DNA from: Thalassotalea eurytherma
GTDB taxonomy: Bacteria; Pseudomonadota; Gammaproteobacteria; Enterobacterales; Alteromonadaceae
Length of the DNA stretch: 64,000 bases
Direction of reading: 5' to 3'
Assembly (NCBI RefSeq): GCF_030161415.1
Contig: NZ_BSSU01000011.1
Location: 124,001-188,000 of the forward strand
The notes under the pieces were generated by a model that made no database searches, was not told the DNA's origin, and worked only from the letters and a program-made list of their open reading frames with translations. Shown piece after piece: positions 1-11,653 of the stretch (positions are counted from its first letter, which is position 1; each line of letters starts with the position of its first letter). The translations under genes and the position numbers were made by a program.

Positions 1-1
1 C

Positions 2-1981
2 GATTCTGTATTAACCGAGTCTCAAGATTGGTGGCCTGCTGACTGGGGTAACTATGGTCCACTTTTTATTAGAATGACTTGGCATGCTGCTGGAACATAT
101 CGCACATTAGATGGGCGTGGTGGTGCCGGTGGTGGTCAGCAACGTTTTGATCCCCTTAATAGTTGGCCAGACAATGGCAATTTAGATAAAGCCCGTCGTT
201 TACTTTGGCCTGTTAAACAAAAGTACGGTGAATTAATTTCTTGGGGCGACTTGATTGTTCTTGCTGGTAACGTTGCGTTAGAAAATATGGGCTTTAAAAC
301 CTACGGTTTTGCAGCGGGCAGAGACGACGACTGGGAGCCAGACATGGTTTACTGGGGGCCGGAAGTCGAAATGCTTGCCAGTGATCGTCGAGAAGCTGAT
401 GGTAAATTGAAAAAACCATTGGCTGCAGTTCATATGGGGCTTATTTATGTAAACCCTGAAGGGCCAGGCGGTGTACCAGACCCATTAGCTTCAGCGAAAA
501 ACGTCCGTGAAGCTTTCGCTCGCATGGCGATGAATGATGAAGAAACATTGGCACTTATCGCTGGTGGCCATACCTTTGGTAAAATGCACGGTGCCCATAA
601 AGCAAGTAAATGTGTCGGTGTAGAGCCTGGCGCAGCACCTACTGAAGATCAAGGCCTAGGTTGGAAAAACAAGTGTGGCAAAGGTCATTCAGAAGATACT
701 GTAACCAGTGGCCTAGAAGGGGCTTGGACACAAGCACCAACCCGATGGACATCATTGTATTTGTCTAATTTATTAAATTTTGAATGGGAAACTACCCGTA
801 GCCCAGCCGGTGCAATTATTTGGGTACCTACAGACGAGTCATTGCATAAAGCCGTGCCTGATGCGCATGTTAAAGGCAAGTATAACCCGCCAGTAATGAA
901 TACTGCTGATATGGCACTGAAGTACGATCCTGCCTATCGCAAAATCGCAGAGCGCTTTTTAGCTGATCCTGAAGAGTACCGTTTAGCGTTCGCGAAAGCG
1001 TGGTTTAAGTTAACGCATCGCGATATGGGGCCACGTGACAATTATTTAGGTAATGACTACCCGAAAGAAGCATTGATTTGGCAAGATCCTATATCAAAAC
1101 CAGACTACAAGCTGGTTGATGATAGAGACATTCGTAAGTTGAAAGCCAATATCTTAAGCTCAGGTTTATCAGTGTCAGAACTTGTTAAAGCTGCATGGGC
1201 ATCAGCATCTTCTTACCGTGATTCAGATATGCGTGGTGGCGCCAATGGTGCGCGTATCGCTTTAGCACCTCAAAAGGATTGGGCTGTTAATAACCCAGGT
1301 GAGTTAAGCAGCACAATTGAAACACTAAAAGGCATTCAAGAAGATTTTAACGACAGCTTCTTTAGCGCTAAGAAAATATCATTAGCAGATACGATTGTTT
1401 TAGCAGGTGCTGCAGCGATTGAACAAGCATCAAAAGATGCTGGTGTTGAAGTGACAGTGCCATTTGTTCCGGGTCGTGGTGATGCAACGCAAGCGCAAAC
1501 TGATATCAATTCGTTCTCGTTGTTAAAGCCTAAGGCTGATGCGTTCCGTAACTATCATGAAGCCGATTATTACAAGTCGCCGACTGACGCCTTAATCGAT
1601 AAAGCTGATCAATTAGCGCTAACGGTTCCTGAAATGACCGTACTGATTGGTGGTATGCGTGTATTGAGCACAAATACGGATGGCAGTGCACATGGCGTAT
1701 TGACGGATAAGCCGGGTGCGTTAAGCAATGACTTCTTTGTAAATTTACTTGATATGTCAACAAAATGGCAGAAATCAGGCGCTATTTATGAAGGTCTTGA
1801 TCGCAAATCAGGTGAGGTGAAATATACAGCGACACCAGTCGATTTAATTTTCGGTTCATCTTCGGAGCTGCGCGCAGTAACAGAAGCCTATGCTTTCGAT
1901 AATGCGCAAGAGCGCTTTGTTAAAGACTTTGTTAATGCTTGGGTAAAAGTCATGCAAGCAGATCGCTTTGACATCAAATAG
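2..1981 (+). CDS. katG: Catalase-peroxidase KatG, copy 1 (5' end outside window)
   Basis: Bifunctional haem catalase-peroxidase that removes hydrogen peroxide. The frame is open from base 2 and already reads KatG sequence upstream of the first ATG (base 74), so the start lies outside the window and the first several dozen residues are missing. The active-site Arg-Trp-His is in [12 protein letters not shown] (Trp codon 80-82). The partners of the Met-Tyr-Trp adduct are Tyr (codon 446-448, LIYVNPEGP) and Met (codon 524-526, RMAMNDEE). The proximal haem His is in GGHTFGK (codon 569-571). The mobile Arg region [16 protein letters not shown] and the degenerate C-terminal peroxidase domain are present, and the protein ends in DRFDIK. 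A second katG lies about 1.1 kb downstream on the same strand. A hairpin terminator follows. Identification is firm; only the N-terminus is unknown. Confidence 0.97.
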   Translation, partial: DSVLTESQDWWPADWGNYGPLFIRMTWHAAGTYRTLDGRGGAGGGQQRFDPLNSWPDNGNLDKARRLLWPVKQKYGELISWGDLIVLAGNVALENMGFKTYGFAAGRDDDWEPDMVYWGPEVEMLASDRREADGKLKKPLAAVHMGLIYVNPEGPGGVPDPLASAKNVREAFARMAMNDEETLALIAGGHTFGKMHGAHKASKCVGVEPGAAPTEDQGLGWKNKCGKGHSEDTVTSGLEGAWTQAPTRWTSLYLSNLLNFEWETTRSPAGAIIWVPTDESLHKAVPDAHVKGKYNPPVMNTADMALKYDPAYRKIAERFLADPEEYRLAFAKAWFKLTHRDMGPRDNYLGNDYPKEALIWQDPISKPDYKLVDDRDIRKLKANILSSGLSVSELVKAAWASASSYRDSDMRGGANGARIALAPQKDWAVNNPGELSSTIETLKGIQEDFNDSFFSAKKISLADTIVLAGAAAIEQASKDAGVEVTVPFVPGRGDATQAQTDINSFSLLKPKADAFRNYHEADYYKSPTDALIDKADQLALTVPEMTVLIGGMRVLSTNTDGSAHGVLTDKPGALSNDFFVNLLDMSTKWQKSGAIYEGLDRKSGEVKYTATPVDLIFGSSSELRAVTEAYAFDNAQERFVKDFVNAWVKVMQADRFDIK

Positions 1982-2014
1982 AAAACTTAAAACTAAGACG
2001 TTAAGTTAATAATC

Positions 2015-2043
2015 AAACGGTAGCCAATGGCTACCGTTTTTTT
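2015..2043 (+). terminator. Rho-independent terminator after katG1
   Basis: A perfect 11-bp stem AAACGGTAGCC / GGCTACCGTTT with a 3-base loop runs into a T-rich tail about 35 bases after the katG1 stop. It separates katG1 from the patatin gene. Confidence 0.85.
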
Positions 2044-2052
2044 ATTTCTTAT

Positions 2053-2102
2053 GATTCAGTTTTATTAATTATAAACATCGAAAATGCTAAATATACTGAA
2101 TC
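2053..2102. repeat. Inverted repeat GATTCAGT-N34-ACTGAATC upstream of the patatin gene
   Basis: A perfect 8-bp inverted repeat lies at 2053-2060 and 2095-2102, inside the promoter region of the patatin gene. The arms are widely separated, so it could be a looping operator or chance in AT-rich DNA. No regulator can be named. Confidence 0.3.
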
Positions 2103-2155
2103 AAGACCGTACTCTATTATCAACACATAGCATAAACAAATAGATAGGACTTACA

Positions 2156-3046
2156 ATGCACACAGTTGATAACAACACACTTACTTATAGTCAGCCTCAT
2201 GCTGGCGTTGCTTTAGTTGCAGAGGGTGGTGGTCAACGAGGTGCATTTACCGCGGGCGTTTTAGATAGTTGGCAAATAGCTAACTTTAATCCCTTCCAAG
2301 TACTGATCGGCACATCTGCTGGCGCTCAAAATATTGCGAGCTATATGAGTAAGCAAACCGGCTATGCATATACCCTAATTGCAAATTTGACCCGACATCA
2401 GAGCTTTTTCAATCCATGGCGTGCTTTTACAAAAAAGAATGTCATGGATCTAGACTGGTATTTCGCAAAAGCGGCAAGCAAGTTCTATCAGTTTGATGAA
2501 CACCAAGCTTACTTAAATAGCCAAGGCAGAAAGGTTCGATTTTCAGCATCAAATTCATCAAAGTTTGCCACTGAATTAATTGATCCTAATGTTCAAGGCT
2601 GGTTAGAGGCGCTCAAATATTCAAGTGCAATTCCTTATTTATATAAATCTGATTCCCTTGTTGATGGCGGTGTGACAGCACCTGTACCTGTTCATCAAGC
2701 TTATGAACTTGGTGCTAAAACGATTTTAACGATAAGAACAACAGTAGAAGACAGAAGCCCAATGCCAAAACCGATTAAGCAATTAAAACCGTTTATTTGT
2801 GGCAAAGGTAAGTGTCCTGAATTCATCAATTTATGGACCAAGCATGAGCATGCTTATGATGAAGCTGAAAGTTTTATACAACAACCACCTGCAGGCGTTA
2901 AGGTTATCGAAATTAAACCTCTACAGCCACTAAAGACAAAAGTTTTAGGCAGTTCTCAACAAGATATTGTCGCCGATTATAAATATGGCTTTGCGCTTGG
3001 ACGTCGCTTTATTGAAAACACAGATGAGAGCTTAGTCATTCATTAA
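2156..3046 (+). CDS. Patatin-like phospholipase, YjjU type
   Basis: Predicted cytoplasmic lipid acyl hydrolase of the bacterial patatin family with a Ser-Asp dyad. The oxyanion motif is EGGGQRGAFTAGVLD (about residues 23-37), the nucleophile elbow is GTSAGAQN (Ser near residue 54), and the catalytic Asp is in DGGV (near residue 173). The order and spacing, and phrases such as FNPFQVLIGTSAGAQN and SSAIPYLYKS, match E. coli YjjU closely, and the length (296 aa) fits. There is no signal peptide. The gene sits between two katG copies, 52 bases before the second, with no terminator seen in that gap, so cotranscription with katG2 is possible. Substrate unknown. Confidence 0.85.
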   Translation: MHTVDNNTLTYSQPHAGVALVAEGGGQRGAFTAGVLDSWQIANFNPFQVLIGTSAGAQNIASYMSKQTGYAYTLIANLTRHQSFFNPWRAFTKKNVMDLDWYFAKAASKFYQFDEHQAYLNSQGRKVRFSASNSSKFATELIDPNVQGWLEALKYSSAIPYLYKSDSLVDGGVTAPVPVHQAYELGAKTILTIRTTVEDRSPMPKPIKQLKPFICGKGKCPEFINLWTKHEHAYDEAESFIQQPPAGVKVIEIKPLQPLKTKVLGSSQQDIVADYKYGFALGRRFIENTDESLVIH

Positions 3047-3098
3047 ATGTAATTTCAGCTATATTTCAATTAACCGCTATAAACGTTAGGAGAGAGTA

Positions 3099-5286
<2,188 letters not shown>

Positions 5287-5312
5287 CCTGACTCTCTACT
5301 TGTCTTGATACT

Positions 5313-5346
5313 CAAAAACGTGAACCACAGTGTTCACGTTTTTTTA
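5313..5346 (+). terminator. Rho-independent terminator after katG2
   Basis: The stem AACGTGAAC / GTTCACGTT with a 6-base loop is followed by a run of T, 26 bases after the katG2 stop. Confidence 0.85.
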
Positions 5347-5530
5347 TGAGCTACAAGCGACCAAAATTTTCTGTTTTAAATTATGATTAGACCTGTTAAT
5401 TTTATAGGTAATTTATGGGTTATATAGTTTGTATGCACTCACTTAGAGGTTTTTGATAGAGAATTACTATGTAATGTGTGTTTGGATTGATTCTAAAACT
5501 AGTATCTAAATAAAAAATAAAGGAGTAAGA

Positions 5531-5992
5531 ATGAAAAGGTTTTCAATGGTTTTAATGCTACTTGTATCATCATTTAGCGCAAATGCGATAACAGCCAAAG
5601 AAGCATGCGAAGAGTTAAAACCCGTTGTCAAAGATATGCAAAGTCAAACACCTATGGATATTGATTACATGACAACATTAACAGGCGCTCAAGCGATTTA
5701 TGCCGCAAGTGCTTGTTTACTAAATTATAATTATGTCATTAAGTCAGATGTTTTATTAAAAGAAATGACGGATACAAATGACTTGTCTATAGAGGAAAAC
5801 TTAGACTTTCTAATGACAGAAGAAGGAAAAGAAACGCTTCAAAGTATTTTTGATAACATTGCAAGTAATGCAGCTCAAACAGCATTTCAGCCATTCGCCG
5901 AAATTAAAGGTATGAAAATTACTTATTTTTATGCATTTGATGACCAAAAAATACCTTCTGTGATGGCCACAGTTATGGAAAATGGATTTTAA
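5531..5992 (+). CDS. Small exported protein of unknown function
   Basis: I do not recognise the family. The 153-residue product starts with a good signal peptide (MKRFSMVLMLLVSSFSANA, cleavage expected after ANA near residue 19), so a periplasmic protein of about 134 residues is expected. The mature part is mostly helical and acidic with two Cys (in KEACEEL and SACLLNY) that could form a disulfide. A strong ribosome site (AAGGAG) lies 6 bases before the ATG. It is a single-gene unit between the katG2 terminator and its own hairpin. Confidence 0.75.
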   Translation: MKRFSMVLMLLVSSFSANAITAKEACEELKPVVKDMQSQTPMDIDYMTTLTGAQAIYAASACLLNYNYVIKSDVLLKEMTDTNDLSIEENLDFLMTEEGKETLQSIFDNIASNAAQTAFQPFAEIKGMKITYFYAFDDQKIPSVMATVMENGF

Positions 5993-6010
5993 AATTCAAC
6001 CACTTTGAAT

Positions 6011-6045
6011 AAAAAGGGCGCTGTTAAAACGAGCGCTCTTTTTTG
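6011..6045. terminator. Hairpin terminator between convergent genes
   Basis: AAAAAGGGCGCT, a 9-base loop, then AGCGCTCTTTTTT forms a 7-bp stem with one G-T pair and T-rich ends on both strands. It lies between the stop codons of the secreted protein and the convergent S9 peptidase, so it may serve both. Confidence 0.75.
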
Positions 6046-6057
6046 TATCTCTGGTTG

Positions 6058-8085
6058 TTAGTTTTTATACTTTTCAAACCATGCGAGTGTATTTTCAATT
6101 TTTGCAATCATGCGCGAAGGTTTGCCCGCAATGCCGTGAGGTGCACCTGGTACCTTCACTAATACAGTATCTACTTTGCGCAATTTCAACGCTTGATAAA
6201 ACTGTTCTGTTTGCGCCATCGGTGTACGTAAGTCTTTCTCGCCTGTCATCAGTAAGGTTGGTGTTGTCACATTGCCTACTAATGACATCGGTGAACGTTC
6301 CCAATAGTGCTCAACGTGTTCCCATGGCATACCAGGGAATTGGGTTGGTATTTGGCCTAAGCCACTATCAGCAGTTAACACTTTGCTTAACCAGTTAATT
6401 ACTGGCTTAACAACGGCAGCTGCGGCAAAGCGGTCTGTTAAACCAATAGCATAGGCAGTTGCGATACCACCAGCACTGCCACCTGCGATGAACAGGTTAT
6501 TTTCATCAATAAAGCCTAAATCGACCATCGCATCAACACCAGAGTCGTGATCTGCAAAGTCTTCTTTAGAGCTGTACTTATATTTTAGTAACATCGCAAA
6601 ACGCTCACCATAAGAGCTACTGCCACGATGGTTATCATAAAAGACAACATAACCTTGAGCTGCGAATCGTTGTAATTCAGCACTAAAATGCGGGCCGTAG
6701 GCTAAGTGAGGTCCACCATGAATCTCAAGAATCAGTGGGTATTTTTTTGTCGGGTCAAAATTTGGTGGTGTAATGTACCAACCTTGAATAGGTTCACCGT
6801 CAAAAGATGACTTATAGTTGATTTCATGCACTTTACCCAGCGTTTTATGAGCAAGTAAATCTTCATTTAGTGCGGTTAATTGACGTGTTTTACCTTTCGT
6901 ATCTACGATTGCTACATCGGCTGGACGTTCACTTGAGCCATGTGTAAAAGCAATTTTTCCTGAGCTGTTTGCGTTAAAATTACCGCTAATATATGGACGT
7001 CCTAAAGTTGTACCAGATAAAGAATCTGCTAAATCTTTAATCTTTCCTTTTGTTGTAATAGTCGCAACTTTTCTTTTACCAAAATCATCGTAACTAAACG
7101 CTAGGCTCGATTTTGAAATCCACTGTGGCTCTCTAATTGAACGGTCAAAATCTTCAGCAATCAATGTACTTTGTTTAGACGACCATTGCATGATATTCAG
7201 CTTGCTATTTCGGTATGGATTTAAGGCATTTGAGGTTGCTAAAAATGCCAGTTTTTTACCGTCTTTAGAAAATGCAGGGCTAAATTCTCTGCCAGGGCTG
7301 TCTGTAATTTTAGTGATTTCATTGGTGTTCACATTTACCGAAAACAAGTCGCTTTCTAGTACTTGGTATTCCCAATCGTCGACTCGGTTAGCGGAAAAAA
7401 TTATTTCATTATTGCTCGGGTGCCACGCTAATTTCCCTCTATGGTGAAAGTTACCACTTGTTAATTGACGAGGTGTACCACCTTCACTAGGAATAACAAA
7501 AATATGGTCATAACCAGGTTTGACAAGTCCTTGTCCGTCCCTTTGGTAATATGCTTTGTCGATAACAATTACCGGCTTAGCCCATTTAGCACCTTTGGGT
7601 TTGGCTGGCATGCTAGCAAGCTTTGTTTGTTTATCTTTTACACGCTGGCTAAAGGCTAGCCATTTGCCATCTGGCGACCACGTTAGGCCTGAAATGCCTG
7701 CTTGAAGTTGGCTGACTAATGCTGTTCTATTTTGTTCTAGGTAATGGACATGTATTTGCCAGCTACCTGATAAATTGCTAACAAAAGCAACTTTTTTTCC
7801 ATCTGGAGACCAGCGCGGTTGTGAATATTGTTTATCATCTGAAAATAACGGTAGTTGGGTTTGAGTTTTTGTATCAATCAACCACAAATTACGGTTTTTA
7901 TTGTCGGTCATGATGTCGTTTGAGTTACGAATATAAACGACTTTTGCTCCATCTGGTGACAGTTGAGGACTACTTGCATACTCAAGATCGAAAATATCCG
8001 TCGCTTCAAAAGTGTTGTTTGCTAGCGCATTGGTTGTTAATAAACTTGCACTTAATAGGCTAAGTGCCGCGAGGGTTTTTCTCAT
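6058..8085 (-). CDS. Exported S9-family prolyl oligopeptidase / acylaminoacyl-peptidase
   Basis: Serine peptidase that probably trims peptides in the periplasm. A signal peptide spans residues 1-22 (ends NALA). Residues about 25-400 form a TolB/PD40-like propeller with repeats such as LSPDGAKVVYI, WSPDGKKVAFV and WSPDGKWLAFS. The C-terminal alpha/beta-hydrolase domain carries the nucleophile in AGGSAGG (Ser near residue 535), the Asp in GEKDLRTP (near 615) and the His in PGAPHGI (near 648). At 675 aa it matches the dipeptidyl-aminopeptidase/acylaminoacyl-peptidase group that is abundant in marine Alteromonadales. It is transcribed alone and divergently from the DUF4136 lipoprotein; the 236 bp between them should hold both promoters. 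Exact specificity cannot be told from sequence. Confidence 0.9.
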   Translation of the reverse strand: MRKTLAALSLLSASLLTTNALANNTFEATDIFDLEYASSPQLSPDGAKVVYIRNSNDIMTDNKNRNLWLIDTKTQTQLPLFSDDKQYSQPRWSPDGKKVAFVSNLSGSWQIHVHYLEQNRTALVSQLQAGISGLTWSPDGKWLAFSQRVKDKQTKLASMPAKPKGAKWAKPVIVIDKAYYQRDGQGLVKPGYDHIFVIPSEGGTPRQLTSGNFHHRGKLAWHPSNNEIIFSANRVDDWEYQVLESDLFSVNVNTNEITKITDSPGREFSPAFSKDGKKLAFLATSNALNPYRNSKLNIMQWSSKQSTLIAEDFDRSIREPQWISKSSLAFSYDDFGKRKVATITTKGKIKDLADSLSGTTLGRPYISGNFNANSSGKIAFTHGSSERPADVAIVDTKGKTRQLTALNEDLLAHKTLGKVHEINYKSSFDGEPIQGWYITPPNFDPTKKYPLILEIHGGPHLAYGPHFSAELQRFAAQGYVVFYDNHRGSSSYGERFAMLLKYKYSSKEDFADHDSGVDAMVDLGFIDENNLFIAGGSAGGIATAYAIGLTDRFAAAAVVKPVINWLSKVLTADSGLGQIPTQFPGMPWEHVEHYWERSPMSLVGNVTTPTLLMTGEKDLRTPMAQTEQFYQALKLRKVDTVLVKVPGAPHGIAGKPSRMIAKIENTLAWFEKYKN

Positions 8086-8321
8086 AAGGTATTCTCACAT
8101 TTTGTTGTTATCTAGCTATTTTAGTGATAATTGCTAACAAGACTAGCGTGTTAAACGCAAAAATCCATCCATTTAGCGTGCATTGTATTAAGTCACAATT
8201 CTCAGCGCTTATTAAAAATTCGTGCTACATTATTTTACAATTTAATAACAAAGTTATACGGCACTGAGTGAATTATTTTTGTCACAATCTCATGTGAAAT
8301 ATACAAATATAGGAAAGCAGG

Positions 8322-8882
8322 ATGCAACATCGAATAGTTGGCTTACTTTTAAGTGCATTATTAGCAGTAGGTTGTAGTACTGCGCAGCAGGAAATTAAGC
8401 CAACAACAAGCCAATTGGCAATTTCTAGCGTTCAAGATGCACCATTTTTTTATCCTAAAGGTGCAAACTTTGCGATAGCCCCAAAGTTTGTCTCGAGTGA
8501 GATTGTCAGTCAGGCACAAGAGCAAGCGCTTTATCAATCGATGACTTACTATTTAGAACAAGCATTTAAGGCGCGTGGCTATAACTTTGTAACGATGGAA
8601 CAAGCACCTGATTTCGTTGTCAAATTTGCAGTCGCTTTATCAAAAGATTTAACTGACGAGATGATTAGCGAACATTTTGGCGTAACTCCCGGTCTATCTA
8701 ATGAGCCGTCGTTAAATAAAGCAAGTGTGCTGATTGCCGTTGATGACCATAAGACAGAGCAGCGATTTTGGAGAGGCGCGGCACAAGGCTTTGCTAAAGA
8801 AGATGTTGCTCCTAGTTCTCGTGAACAGCGCTTAAAAAGTGTAATTAATAAAGTGTTAATGCAATTTGATACGCAGGGTTAA
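8322..8882 (+). CDS. DUF4136-type lipoprotein
   Basis: A signal peptide with lipobox LLAVGC (Cys at residue 18) marks a lipoprotein. The rest (186 aa in total) has the DUF4136 layout: a phrase like FFYPKGANFAIAPKF, a helix YQSMTYYLEQAFKARGYNFV and an acidic C-terminal helix that ends near LMQFDTQG. It begins 236 bp after the divergent peptidase start and precedes the DUF3016 gene by 65 bp, probably in one unit. No enzymatic motif is visible; function is unknown for the family. Confidence 0.75.
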   Translation: MQHRIVGLLLSALLAVGCSTAQQEIKPTTSQLAISSVQDAPFFYPKGANFAIAPKFVSSEIVSQAQEQALYQSMTYYLEQAFKARGYNFVTMEQAPDFVVKFAVALSKDLTDEMISEHFGVTPGLSNEPSLNKASVLIAVDDHKTEQRFWRGAAQGFAKEDVAPSSREQRLKSVINKVLMQFDTQG

Positions 8883-8947
8883 CACTTTAATACAATTTCT
8901 CCTGCACACTATGATTAAATGTACAAAAAGTTAACGAGGTAAATGAA

Positions 8948-9448
8948 ATGAAAAAATTAGTAACCGCTTTATTTGCAACAATAGCAATTGCTTCGTCTGG
9001 CTCTGTATTTGCTGGAACGTCAGAAATTACCTGGACGAATCCTGAAAAATATACTGACATGCGCCCTGCAAACGAAACAAAGAAAGGTTTTCAACAACGA
9101 ACGTTTAGAAATCTTGAGAAACACGTAACTAAGTTAGCTTCTGATTTACCAGAAGGTTATACATTAAAAATGGACGTAACTGATGTTAACTTAGCGGGTG
9201 AAGTGCAAATGCGCAGCACACAAATGATACGTGTTGTAGACCGTGTATTTATTCCAAGTATGAAGTTTAGCTATCAATTAGTTGATGCATCAGGTGCAGT
9301 GGTCAAAGAAGAAGCTGAAGTGAAGTTGAAAGATATGAACTTTATGGATTCTTCAGCAGCAAATCGTTACCGCAGCCAAAGCTTTAGTTATGAAAAAGTG
9401 ATGCTTGATAAATGGTTCAACGCTGCTTTCTCAGACTATAAGTCATAA
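8948..9448 (+). CDS. DUF3016 periplasmic protein
   Basis: Exported 166-residue protein with signal peptide 1-22 (ends SVFA). The mature part begins with the characteristic DUF3016 phrase ITWTNPEKYTDMRPAN, then LPEGYTLKMDVTDVNLAGE, and ends with a helix containing EKVMLDKWF. The family is common in Alteromonadales and has no known activity. The ribosome site is AACGAGG. A strong terminator follows, which closes the presumed DUF4136-DUF3016 unit. Confidence 0.8.
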   Translation: MKKLVTALFATIAIASSGSVFAGTSEITWTNPEKYTDMRPANETKKGFQQRTFRNLEKHVTKLASDLPEGYTLKMDVTDVNLAGEVQMRSTQMIRVVDRVFIPSMKFSYQLVDASGAVVKEEAEVKLKDMNFMDSSAANRYRSQSFSYEKVMLDKWFNAAFSDYKS

Positions 9449-9462
9449 AACCTATTTATAAT

Positions 9463-9498
9463 AAAAAGGCTAGCATAATTTAATGCTAGCCTTTTTTT
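9463..9498. terminator. Bidirectional terminator
   Basis: A perfect stem AAAAAGGCTAGCAT / ATGCTAGCCTTTTT with an A/T loop has A and T runs on the two sides. It sits between the DUF3016 stop and the stop of the convergent 104-residue gene. Confidence 0.9.
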
Positions 9499-9516
9499 AT
9501 GAGCAAGATTTGTAAG

Positions 9517-9831
9517 CTACTTTTCTTGGTAGCTGCTTTCAAAGTTTGCTAACACTTGAAACAACTGCTCTATCTTTTTCACTAAAACAATCAACAATTT
9601 TTGGTCTTGCGTTTGTTGCCACTTTAATAGGTCGTCTGCAACTTCCTCAACGTAAGGTTGAAAAGTATCTGCCTTAGCCTCAAACCCTGCATCTTCCGTG
9701 AAAATGGCTTTAAAGCCAGCTTTTTTATTTTCTCTAAAATCCGAAAGTGTTGCGTCAGCCGTTAGTGATTTTTTCAATATTATCGAAATATTATCGATAA
9801 GTTGTTGGTTAATTGCACTTGTCATAGTCAT
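9517..9831 (-). CDS. Small helical cytoplasmic protein of unknown function
   Basis: I do not recognise this 104-residue protein. It lacks a signal peptide or membrane segment and is predicted almost wholly alpha-helical and acidic, with one short phrase (AIFTEDAGFEAKADTF) that may be a turn. No Cys or His cluster suggests catalysis. Start is MTMTS at 9831 or Met3 at 9825; neither has a clear ribosome site. It shares a bidirectional terminator with the DUF3016 gene and is divergent from the MscS gene. It is accepted because the frame is open over its whole length with plausible composition. Confidence 0.6.
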   Translation of the reverse strand: MTMTSAINQQLIDNISIILKKSLTADATLSDFRENKKAGFKAIFTEDAGFEAKADTFQPYVEEVADDLLKWQQTQDQKLLIVLVKKIEQLFQVLANFESSYQEK

Positions 9832-10001
9832 TTAATACAAAGGATAAAAATTGGCGCTATTATGCCAAAATTGGCTGTAAATTGTTAGAGGCGCTTAGCG
9901 TTGTTTTTATGCTATTTTTGATGGCTGAAATTTATTCCTTTGTGAACAATTTAAATATTGTGCTAGGCTTTAAAATAACCAATTAAATCAGAATATTATT
10001 T

Positions 10002-11642
10002 ATGTTGCCTAAGTACTTTTTTGTGATTTTTGCTGTGTTACTGAGCCTGTTATCGGCCAACAACCTTGCGCAAGAGCAAGGTGAAGTTTCTGTTAAGCAA
10101 CTGTTGGAAACGGAAGAAACTGTAGAAAAGCGGGCAACTGAAGAGTTACCTGAAGAGCCACCGGTCAGAAATACAGACATTGTCATCGATCCCTATGAAC
10201 GCGGTCAGCCTCAAAGTGCCATGGCGGGTTTCTTGTCGGCAGTTAAAGATTATGATTATGAGCTTGCCACTCAATATATGGACTTTCGTAATCTATCAGA
10301 CAGTACCGCAGCCTTTGAACCAGAAGAGTTAGCGCGCATGTTGCATATTGTACTTCGACGTACGATATGGATAGATCTTGAAGCAATTAGTGACCTACCA
10401 ACGGGTAACTTGCAAGATGGTTTACCATCCTATCGTGAGCTTATTGGTGAAATCGACAGTGCGTCTGGCACTATCCGTCTTTATTTGCAGCGGGTACCAA
10501 GAAGTACCGATCGCGTGAAGATTTGGAAAATTTCAAACGCAAGCGTAGAAAAAATCCCCTATTTGAGCCAGCAATATTCTTATACGGAATTTGGTGAATG
10601 GCTATCGAAACACCTCCCAGTAAAGGACTTCTTAGGTGTTGAATTGTGGCAATGGGTCTACTTTTCAGTTGCGTTAGTGTTTTACCTTTGTATCGCTATT
10701 TTGGTGACCTATATTGCCAGTAAATTAATTGCGCGATTCAATCCCGAAACACATGTGGAATATCATCGTTTTCTAAAGGGCCCTGTTACCTTATTACTAA
10801 CAATTTTAATGTCTCGACTATTTGTCGCCGAATCTAACGTGACGTTAGCTGTTCAAGCTATTATGGATGGCGCTACCATTCTCGTTTTTGCTTGGATTTG
10901 GCTGTTTGTTCGCGCAATCGACTTAGTTAAAATAAAATTGTCAGATCGATTTATCGCCCAAGATAAACCGTTAGCCGTTTATTTGTTAAGACCTGCTAGT
11001 ACCGTCGCTAAAGTTATCATTGTTGCCGTGGGGACCTTGTTGTGGTTCGAAAACCTTGGTTTTAGTGCGACCACTTTATTGGCAGGTTTAGGTATTGGGG
11101 GCCTTGCAATCGCATTAGCTGCTCAAAAAACAGTTGAGAACATTATTGGCGCAATAACCCTATATACCTCTGCGCCTGTCAAAGTAGGGCAGGTTTGTCA
11201 GTTTGGCACAACCTTTGGCGTTGTTGAGGAAATTGGCTTAAGAGCAACACGTGTCCGAACAATAAATCGTACTGTTGTTCACGTCGCCAATGCGCAGTTT
11301 GTCGATATGCAGTTAGAAAACATCTCAGAAAGAGAAGTTATAGCCTATCGCCCACTATTGTTTTTAAAGCCAGACTGCCAAAGTAAGTCGGTTGAAGGAA
11401 TTATTGAAGACATTGCCAATATGCTCAAAGCCCACGACAAGATTGCAGCTACACCTCATAGAGTTTGTTTAAAGGGGTTTACGCTACATGGGCTTAGTTT
11501 AGATGTATTGGCTCATGTAAAAACGACAGACTATGACGAGTATTTAGTTGTGATCAATGAGTTGAACTTAAAAATTCTTGACGTCATTGCACAACATGGT
11601 TGTCAATTGAACAGTACTCAAGCCGTTGAAGGTATTGCTTAA
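10002..11642 (+). CDS. MscS-family mechanosensitive channel with long N-terminal domain
   Basis: Inner-membrane channel that releases solutes on hypo-osmotic shock. Signal peptide 1-23 (ends NLAQ) is followed by a periplasmic region of about 190 residues, several membrane helices (about 215-235, 260-280, 285-305, 330-350), then the pore helix and beta domain. The MscS signature is GLGIGGLAIALAAQ (near residue 363) followed by KTVENIIGAITLY and, in the beta domain, EEIGLRATRVRTINRTVVHVAN. At 546 aa it is longer than E. coli MscS (286 aa) and shorter than MscK. It is convergent with epmB, 11 bases between stops. Confidence 0.88.
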   Translation: MLPKYFFVIFAVLLSLLSANNLAQEQGEVSVKQLLETEETVEKRATEELPEEPPVRNTDIVIDPYERGQPQSAMAGFLSAVKDYDYELATQYMDFRNLSDSTAAFEPEELARMLHIVLRRTIWIDLEAISDLPTGNLQDGLPSYRELIGEIDSASGTIRLYLQRVPRSTDRVKIWKISNASVEKIPYLSQQYSYTEFGEWLSKHLPVKDFLGVELWQWVYFSVALVFYLCIAILVTYIASKLIARFNPETHVEYHRFLKGPVTLLLTILMSRLFVAESNVTLAVQAIMDGATILVFAWIWLFVRAIDLVKIKLSDRFIAQDKPLAVYLLRPASTVAKVIIVAVGTLLWFENLGFSATTLLAGLGIGGLAIALAAQKTVENIIGAITLYTSAPVKVGQVCQFGTTFGVVEEIGLRATRVRTINRTVVHVANAQFVDMQLENISEREVIAYRPLLFLKPDCQSKSVEGIIEDIANMLKAHDKIAATPHRVCLKGFTLHGLSLDVLAHVKTTDYDEYLVVINELNLKILDVIAQHGCQLNSTQAVEGIA

Positions 11643-11653
11643 TTAACGTTCTG